Positions 59,023-64,000 of a stretch of DNA of 64,000 bases are shown here, piece after piece. The stretch comes from JACCTH01 sp035281645 (GTDB lineage Bacteria > Actinomycetota > Acidimicrobiia > Spongiisociales > ZC4RG35). Numbering within the stretch: position 1 is the stretch's first letter; every line of letters starts with the position of its first letter. The notes beneath the pieces are model-generated. The model did no database searches. It was given only the letters and a program-made list of their open reading frames with translations, and had not been told where the DNA came from. Made by a program: the position numbers and the translations under genes. The DNA is taken from contig DATEDN010000145.1 in NCBI GenBank assembly GCA_035281645.1, positions 1-64,000 of the forward strand, given 5' to 3'.

Positions 59023-59592
59023 ATGCCGGTCATCTGTGGGCTTCGGAATCCCGGAGCCTCCTACGTCGGCACCCGCCACAATCTTGGTTTCGAGGTCGTC
59101 TCCAGTTTGGCGCGACGCTTCGAGGCAAAGCTCCGGCGGGGTCCGTTGCGGGTGCGTGCCGAGCTGGCCCGATTACCCGGTAGGAACCTGATTCTGGCCG
59201 CCCCGCTCACGTTCATGAACGACTCCGGACGGGCGGTGGCTGGAATTCTCTCCTACTTCAAGGTGCCGGCAACCGAGCTGCTGGTGGTCCACGATGACAT
59301 CGACCTCGCCCTGGGGAGACTGCGGCTCCAGGTTGGTGGGGGGAGCGGCGGCAACAACGGCATCCGCTCGATCGAGTCGCATCTTGGACACCCCGATTTC
59401 GCCCGGCTGAAGCTGGGAGTGGGCCGACCGCCCGGAAGCCGGGAAGCCGCCGACCACGTGCTCCGTCCCTTCGACAAGTCCGAACGGGAAGAAGCCGACC
59501 TGCTGGTCGAGGACGCGGCTGACGTGGCCGAGCGCTGGCTCCAAGACCCAGCCCGGGCTCAGGAGCTGGCCGCACACCGCCGACCGTCCTAG
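59023..59592 (+). CDS. pth: Peptidyl-tRNA hydrolase
   Basis: Releases tRNA from peptidyl-tRNAs that drop off the ribosome. A 189-residue protein with the catalytic set: Asn near residue 8 in LRNPGASYVG, His near 19 in TRHNLGF and Asp near 91 in VHDDIDL. The GGGSGGNNGIRS segment is family-specific. The ATG directly follows the rplY stop. Confidence 0.96.
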   Translation: MPVICGLRNPGASYVGTRHNLGFEVVSSLARRFEAKLRRGPLRVRAELARLPGRNLILAAPLTFMNDSGRAVAGILSYFKVPATELLVVHDDIDLALGRLRLQVGGGSGGNNGIRSIESHLGHPDFARLKLGVGRPPGSREAADHVLRPFDKSEREEADLLVEDAADVAERWLQDPARAQELAAHRRPS

Positions 59593-59607
59593 TGCCAGAA
59601 TCCGATC

Positions 59608-60009
59608 ATGCCCCGACTTGATGCAATCGGAATAGTGGTTTCCTCGATGGCTGACTCGACGGCGTTCTACCGACACCTCGGTCTTGACTTTCCCGCCGGC
59701 TCTGAGAATGAAGGTCACGTCGAAGCCGAGACCCCGGGTGGGATTCGGGTGATGCTCGACACCGAGGACATGATGAGGTCGTTCTCGGACTGGGAGCCGC
59801 CCCATGGCGGGAGTCAACGAACAACGCTGGCGTTTCTTTGCGAAAGCCCGGCGGAAGTCGATCGCCTCCACTTGCTCTTGATCGGAATCGGTGGAAGGAC
59901 AGTGGTCGCTCCCTTCGACGCTCCTTGGTCGATGCGGTACGCAACGATCGCCGACCCCGATGGGAATCATTTCGACCTGTTTGCATCCCAGGAGCAACCT
60001 CAGGCGTGA
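59608..60009 (+). CDS. VOC family protein
   Basis: A 133-residue glyoxalase-fold protein with two beta-alpha-beta-beta-beta halves: AIGIVVSSMADSTAFYRHLGLDFP opens the first, and ATIADPDGNHFDLFA closes the second. Two His/Glu ligands are possible, but the metal set is not certain. The substrate is unknown. The 3' end overlaps glpK by 4 bases, suggesting coupled translation. Confidence 0.88.
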   Translation: MPRLDAIGIVVSSMADSTAFYRHLGLDFPAGSENEGHVEAETPGGIRVMLDTEDMMRSFSDWEPPHGGSQRTTLAFLCESPAEVDRLHLLLIGIGGRTVVAPFDAPWSMRYATIADPDGNHFDLFASQEQPQA

Positions 60010-61484
60010 CCGCGTTGGTCGGCGCTATCGACCAAGGCACAACCAGCAGTCGATTCATCATCTTCGACGACTCGGGGCGAATCCTCGGACAAAGTCAGGA
60101 GGAGCACCGTCAGATCTTCCCGCGGCCCGGTTGGGTTGAGCATGACCCCACCGAGATCATCGAAAGCATCTGGCGGGTGATCGGGCGCGCCTTGGCCGAA
60201 GCAGGCTTGACGGCGAAGGATCTGGCAGCCGTTGGCATCACCAATCAACGGGAGACCACCGTCGCATGGGACCGCCGGACCGGCGTACCCCTCCACAACG
60301 CCATCGTCTGGCAGGACACCCGCACCGCCGAGCTCTGCAAAACACTGGGAAAGGAAGCCGGCCCCGACCGCTTCCGGCCGGTCACCGGTCTTCCTCTCGC
60401 CACCTACTTCTCCGGTCCCAAGCTCGCTTGGCTTTTGCAGGAGGTTCCGGCCGTGGCCGATGCGGCCAAGCTTGAGAACCTCGCCTTCGGCACCATCGAT
60501 GCCTGGATCCTGTCCAACCTGGTGGGACGCCATGTCACCGACGTCACCAATGCCTCCCGCACCCTCTTGATGGATCTGAGGAAAGGCGCGTGGAGCGAAG
60601 AGATTTGCGAGGCGATGGGGATTCCTTTGTCGTCATTGCCGGAGATTCATTCCTCCTCGGGGCGTGTCGGTGTGGGCACCGGACCTCTTGAGGGAGTTCC
60701 GATCAGCGGCGTGCTCGGCGATCAGCAGGCAGCTCTCTTCGGTCAGCTCGGGTTGGAGGCGGGAGCGGCGAAGAACACCTATGGCACCGGATGCTTCCTT
60801 CTGCTCAATACCGGCAGCGCTCCGGTCCCGTCTGACCATGGACTGCTGACCACCGCCGCGTTCCGGTTGGAAAACGGACCTTTGAGGTTTGCCCTCGAGG
60901 GATCGGTGGCGGTGGCGGGCTCACTTGTGCAGTGGCTGCGGGACAACCTCGGCTTGATCGAGTCTGCGACCGAGGTCGAGGAACTGGCAGCTTCGGTTGA
61001 GGACAATGGGGACGTCTACTTCGTGCCTGCATTCAGCGGGCTCTTTGCCCCCCACTGGCGCCCGGATGCGCGGGGCGTGGTGGTCGGTCTCACCCGCTTC
61101 GCCACTCGTGGCCACATCGCGCGGGCGGCTCTCGAGGCGACGGCTTTTCAGACTCAGGAGGTGGCCGAAGCGATGCGGGCTGACTCGGGGATCGCCCTCG
61201 CGGAGTTGCGGGTCGACGGGGGCATGGTCCAAAACGAACTCTTGATGCAGTTCCAAGCGGACATCCTCGGAATCCCAGTGGTGCGACCGGTGGTGGCGGA
61301 GACCACCGCGTTGGGTGCGGCATATGCCGCCGGCCTTGCCGAGGGTGTATGGAGCTCAGTCTCGGAGTTGGATTCCAACTGGAGGGTTGATCGACGCTTC
61401 GAGCCCAAGATGGCCGAGGACCAGCGCCAGGCTCTCATCGATCGTTGGCGGCAGGCGGTTGGGCGCACCCTCGATTGGGTCTGA
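60006..61484 (+). CDS. glpK: Glycerol kinase
   Basis: Phosphorylates glycerol to sn-glycerol 3-phosphate. The 492-residue length is typical of the FGGY family. N-terminal ATP-loop AIDQGTTSSRF and HRQIFPRPGWVEHDP mark the glycerol site, and GVLGDQQAALFGQ near residue 240 and AYAAGLAEGVW in the C-terminal part are conserved. Start GTG 60006 overlaps the VOC gene. It ends directly at the stop of the convergent glpD, so the two transcripts meet tail to tail. Confidence 0.95.
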   Translation: MTALVGAIDQGTTSSRFIIFDDSGRILGQSQEEHRQIFPRPGWVEHDPTEIIESIWRVIGRALAEAGLTAKDLAAVGITNQRETTVAWDRRTGVPLHNAIVWQDTRTAELCKTLGKEAGPDRFRPVTGLPLATYFSGPKLAWLLQEVPAVADAAKLENLAFGTIDAWILSNLVGRHVTDVTNASRTLLMDLRKGAWSEEICEAMGIPLSSLPEIHSSSGRVGVGTGPLEGVPISGVLGDQQAALFGQLGLEAGAAKNTYGTGCFLLLNTGSAPVPSDHGLLTTAAFRLENGPLRFALEGSVAVAGSLVQWLRDNLGLIESATEVEELAASVEDNGDVYFVPAFSGLFAPHWRPDARGVVVGLTRFATRGHIARAALEATAFQTQEVAEAMRADSGIALAELRVDGGMVQNELLMQFQADILGIPVVRPVVAETTALGAAYAAGLAEGVWSSVSELDSNWRVDRRFEPKMAEDQRQALIDRWRQAVGRTLDWV

Positions 61485-63071
61485 TCAGAGCCCTTCCGCC
61501 TCGAGCTCGCGGTGGAAAACCGAAAGCTCCTGGTCGCGCTGCGTATCAGACCACCCCAGCTCTTCCTGCATCGTCTCGGCAATGGCAACCGCATCTTCAC
61601 GACCATGATCTTCTGTCAGCAGCGACAGCCGCGTGCGTCGAAGTGCGAAATCGCCGATCGAGACTGCGGATTCGTTGCGGACGGCATGACCGACTTCACC
61701 GAGCAAGGTGACACCGTCGCTTAGGAGCCTCCGGCCGTTTGCAACCTCACCGACGATCTTCTCGACCGAGCTCGCCTCCGAACCGTAGCGATGGAGCCCT
61801 CCGGTCCGCGGTGGTCCTCCTGCACCCACCAGGAGGACATGCTTGGTCCGCGACTTCGATTTGGAAGCGAGGAAACGGGTGACCTGGTCGGCAACCTCGG
61901 CAGCGATCCGGCGGTAGGTGGTGAGCTTTCCTCCGGCGACGACGAGATACCCGGGTCCGGGCTCGGTGATCACATGCTCGCGCGAGGCCTCGGCGGTGGA
62001 TTCGGCCCCTTGATCGGCCAGTGCTCGGAGTCCGGCGAAAGTAGAGACGGTGCTGACGTCTTTGACGTCCAGGTAACGGCGGACGTGGTCGAGCAGATAT
62101 TCAACATCTTCGGCCGAGGCGATGGGTCGATCGGGGGAGCCCTCGTAGGGGGTGTCGGTGGTACCGACCAGGGCATGGCCCGACCAGGGAATGAGAAAGA
62201 GAACGCGGCCATCGTCGGTTTTCGGCAGCACGATCGCCCGGTCCAAAAGCCCGACGGCCTCGGCCGCCATGATCAAATGGGCTCCCTTGGAGAGGACCAA
62301 CTGAGGTTGTGGATCTTCCCCCAGCGGAGGCGAACGGTAGGCACCGGTCGCCGAGACCACCGCCCGGGCTCGGAGCAGCCTCCTCCCACCGTCAACGAGG
62401 TCTTCGAGATCAATCTCGAATCCGCTGGCCGTCTCCTCGATTCGCTGCGCCTGCATTCGACTGACGGCAGTGCAACCGTGCCGGACTGCGGTTCTCGCCA
62501 GGGCGATTACCAGCCGGGCGTCGTCGGTCTGGGCGTCGGAGTAGGCGAAGCCTCCCCGCAGCCCTCCGGTGCGCAGAAGGGGAGCGGCTTTGCGGACCTC
62601 CGCGAGCGCAAGCCGGCGATGCCGCTCGCCCGGCCGGTTGAAACCTCCCAGGAGGTCGTAGACGATAAGCCCGGCGCCAAGGGCAATCGAAGCTCGACGT
62701 CCGCGAGCCGCCCAGGCAGGGGCGTCGGCGAGCCCGTGCTGGTCGTAAACGGGAACGACGAATTCGAGGGTTTGAAACAAGTAGTCGGCGATTCGGGCCA
62801 ATACCCGTTGCTCACGCAGCCCTTCGGCGACCAGCTGGAACCGGAAATGGGGGAGGTAGCGGATGCCACCGTGAAAAAGCTTGGTCGACCGCCCGGAGGT
62901 GCCCGATGCCCAGTCCGCCTGCTCGATCAGGGCAACACGGAATCCCCGCGTTGTGAGGTCGAGAGCCACACCGCAGCCGATCACTCCTCCTCCGACTACG
63001 ACGACATCGAAGGAGCCTGGCTCTCCCAATCGACGGCGATGATCGGCACGGGTCCAGGAGGGGGCGAGCAT
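61485..63071 (-). CDS. glpD: Glycerol-3-phosphate dehydrogenase, aerobic FAD type
   Basis: Membrane-associated flavoprotein that oxidises glycerol 3-phosphate to dihydroxyacetone phosphate and feeds electrons to quinone. A 528-residue protein with the FAD motif VVGGGVIGCGVALDL near 25 and the signature GTSGRSTKLFHGGIRYL near 55. The C-terminal helical domain follows from about 390. It is the next step after glpK. Start ATG 63071. Confidence 0.95.
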   Translation of the reverse strand: MLAPSWTRADHRRRLGEPGSFDVVVVGGGVIGCGVALDLTTRGFRVALIEQADWASGTSGRSTKLFHGGIRYLPHFRFQLVAEGLREQRVLARIADYLFQTLEFVVPVYDQHGLADAPAWAARGRRASIALGAGLIVYDLLGGFNRPGERHRRLALAEVRKAAPLLRTGGLRGGFAYSDAQTDDARLVIALARTAVRHGCTAVSRMQAQRIEETASGFEIDLEDLVDGGRRLLRARAVVSATGAYRSPPLGEDPQPQLVLSKGAHLIMAAEAVGLLDRAIVLPKTDDGRVLFLIPWSGHALVGTTDTPYEGSPDRPIASAEDVEYLLDHVRRYLDVKDVSTVSTFAGLRALADQGAESTAEASREHVITEPGPGYLVVAGGKLTTYRRIAAEVADQVTRFLASKSKSRTKHVLLVGAGGPPRTGGLHRYGSEASSVEKIVGEVANGRRLLSDGVTLLGEVGHAVRNESAVSIGDFALRRTRLSLLTEDHGREDAVAIAETMQEELGWSDTQRDQELSVFHRELEAEGL

Positions 63072-63159
63072 CGGGCGAAAAGGTTAGGTACCGAGGTCGT
63101 TCGGTAAGATCGCCGCCCGGCAGCAAGCGCAAGGAGCCCTCATCTCGTTCCCTGATTGG

Positions 63160-63705
63160 TTGGCGTTCGGCCGGGTTCTGGTGGTCCCTGCAATCATGGC
63201 CCTGACCCGGTCCCAGGATCGAATCGACCACGCCCTGGGTTACGCCGCCGCCCTCTTCACCGTGGCGGCAATCACCGATTTTCTCGACGGTTATCTGGCC
63301 CGACGCTGGCATGTCGAGTCGGTCCTGGGCGCATTTCTCGACACCACCGCCGACAAACTCCTCGTGACCGGCACCCTGCTCGCTCTCACCTCGATAGGTC
63401 GGGTCTCGATCTGGGCCGCCCTCGTCATCATGATGCGCGAGTTCGCCGTGATGGGGCTGCGGGGTCTGGTTGCCCTCGGCGGGGGAATGGTGAAGCCCTC
63501 GACCTGGGGGAAGATCAAAGCCACCGCCCAATACGGAGCGATCGCCCTTGCCTTCATGCGTCTCCCCGACCGCTGGGGACCCTTCTTCTTGGACCAGTGG
63601 GTGATGTGGGTGGCGGTGTTGGTCACGATCGCCTCAGCATGGGGATATTTCGGGGCCTTCTCCAAGATGGTCATCGGGAGTCGTTCGAACGCCGCCAGTA
63701 GATGA
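63160..63705 (+). CDS. pgsA: CDP-alcohol phosphatidyltransferase (phosphatidylglycerophosphate synthase)
   Basis: Makes phosphatidylglycerophosphate from CDP-diacylglycerol and glycerol 3-phosphate, in the membrane. The CDP-OH-P motif is intact: TDFLDGYLARR at about residue 39, then the downstream G and two Asp in GAFLDTTADK. About five helices. The TTG at 63160 is the first standard start, but an AAGGAG site at 63131-63136 and in-frame codons reading LISFPDW before it fit family N-termini better, so the true start may be a rare codon about 6 residues upstream. Confidence 0.9.
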   Translation: MAFGRVLVVPAIMALTRSQDRIDHALGYAAALFTVAAITDFLDGYLARRWHVESVLGAFLDTTADKLLVTGTLLALTSIGRVSIWAALVIMMREFAVMGLRGLVALGGGMVKPSTWGKIKATAQYGAIALAFMRLPDRWGPFFLDQWVMWVAVLVTIASAWGYFGAFSKMVIGSRSNAASR

Positions 63706-64000
63706 CGGTTGCGATCACCGGGGCGACCGGCGTGGTCGGGGGCGCGGTTCTGAGGCATCTCCTCGCCGACGGACAGAAGGTCCGGGCCCTGGTCCGCTCG
63801 GACCATCTCCTGCCCCCGGAAGTAGAGCGAATCCGGGGCGACGTACTCGACCCGGCATCGCTGCGGAGGGCATTCGAGGGGGTGACAACGGTCTTCCACG
63901 TTGCCGGTGTGAATCAGATGTGCAGCGCCGACCCCGGCCTAATGGAACGAGTCAATGTCCTCGGTACCCGCAACGTCGCCGATGCCGCGTACGAAGCGGG
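63702..64000 (+). CDS. NAD-dependent epimerase/dehydratase family protein (3' partial)
   Basis: Runs off the window end after 99 complete codons. The N-terminal TVAITGATGVVGGAVLRHL is an extended-SDR Rossmann motif, and FHVAGVNQ near residue 67 follows the usual position of the second motif. Members act on nucleotide sugars or other metabolites; too little is visible to choose. ATG 63702 overlaps the pgsA stop (ATGA). Confidence 0.85.
   Translation, partial: MTVAITGATGVVGGAVLRHLLADGQKVRALVRSDHLLPPEVERIRGDVLDPASLRRAFEGVTTVFHVAGVNQMCSADPGLMERVNVLGTRNVADAAYEA

Noticed and set aside
61791..63107. Long + strand open frame of 438 codons
   Set aside because: Antisense to glpD, whose FAD motifs are clear; the composition of this frame is not protein-like.
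1..64000. tRNA genes, rRNA genes, CRISPR arrays, insertion sequences, prophage
   Set aside because: Intergenic gaps are short and none shows a cloverleaf, spaced direct-repeat array, transposase or integrase gene.

Overview
The window is GC-rich bacterial chromosome, almost entirely coding, with short intergenic gaps (the longest is about 145 bases) and many 4-base stop/start overlaps. Gene content points to Actinomycetota, most probably an Acidimicrobiia-like lineage. The reasons are the prmC-tsaC-glyA-atp order, nickel superoxide dismutase with its own maturation protease, a two-subunit KorAB 2-oxoacid:ferredoxin oxidoreductase with fused gamma/alpha, an Mca/MshB-like deacetylase, a MalEFG-type importer without its own ATPase, and many exported proteins with Thr-rich stalks. 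The lineage call is inference from content; no 16S or marker tree is available here. I see no rRNA, tRNA, CRISPR array, insertion sequence or phage gene.

Layout. 1-9700: prmC (5' partial), tsaC, glyA, then a full F1Fo ATP synthase operon (two AtpI/AtpZ-like genes, atpBEFHAGDC) ending in a hairpin terminator. 9745-17169: a small membrane protein, an HD-GYP protein with an apparent extracellular Ig-like tail, an SRPBCC protein, then a + strand run (DUF2087 regulator, O-methyltransferase, DinB-like protein, PIG-L deacetylase, methyltransferase, ABC-F ATPase). 17232-23485: CBS protein, a small Rho-N-like protein, AlkD, VOC protein, homogentisate dioxygenase-like cupin, then gnd-zwf-phosphatase. 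23500-35975: mostly - strand (korBA, amidase, DUF3048 lipoprotein, ACT protein, metG, methyltransferase, EamA exporter), interrupted by sodN with its divergent protease and an FAD oxidoreductase.

36008-44990: acetoacetyl-CoA synthetase and a DUF2383-like protein ending at a textbook terminator. Next is a - strand disaccharide-phosphorylase operon, LacI regulator > GH65 phosphorylase > binding protein > two permeases, with a paired LacI operator in front. 44991-50695: class III nucleotidyl cyclase, then deoC with a catalytic and a half-length aldehyde dehydrogenase (ALDH16-like pair), and an AlkA-like glycosylase. 50689-55702: a tight five-gene - strand operon with two binding-protein-like proteins (one fused to a VWA domain), a membrane coiled-coil protein, 6-phosphogluconolactonase and a lipoprotein esterase. 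55754-64000: NmrA-like protein, YeiH exporter, hydrolase, rplY-pth, VOC protein, glpK facing glpD, pgsA and a truncated NAD-dependent epimerase.

Central carbon metabolism is well covered: oxidative pentose phosphate pathway (zwf, pgl, gnd), deoxyribose breakdown (deoC and aldehyde dehydrogenases), glycerol use (glpK, glpD), disaccharide phosphorolysis and ferredoxin-linked 2-oxoacid oxidation. Two items stand out as possibly undescribed. One is a 52-base structured element present in two same-strand copies (31013-31064 and 49733-49784), each just after a stop codon and about 22 bases before the next start, with a compensatory base-pair change. The other is the binding-protein/VWA/coiled-coil operon, which has no transporter.
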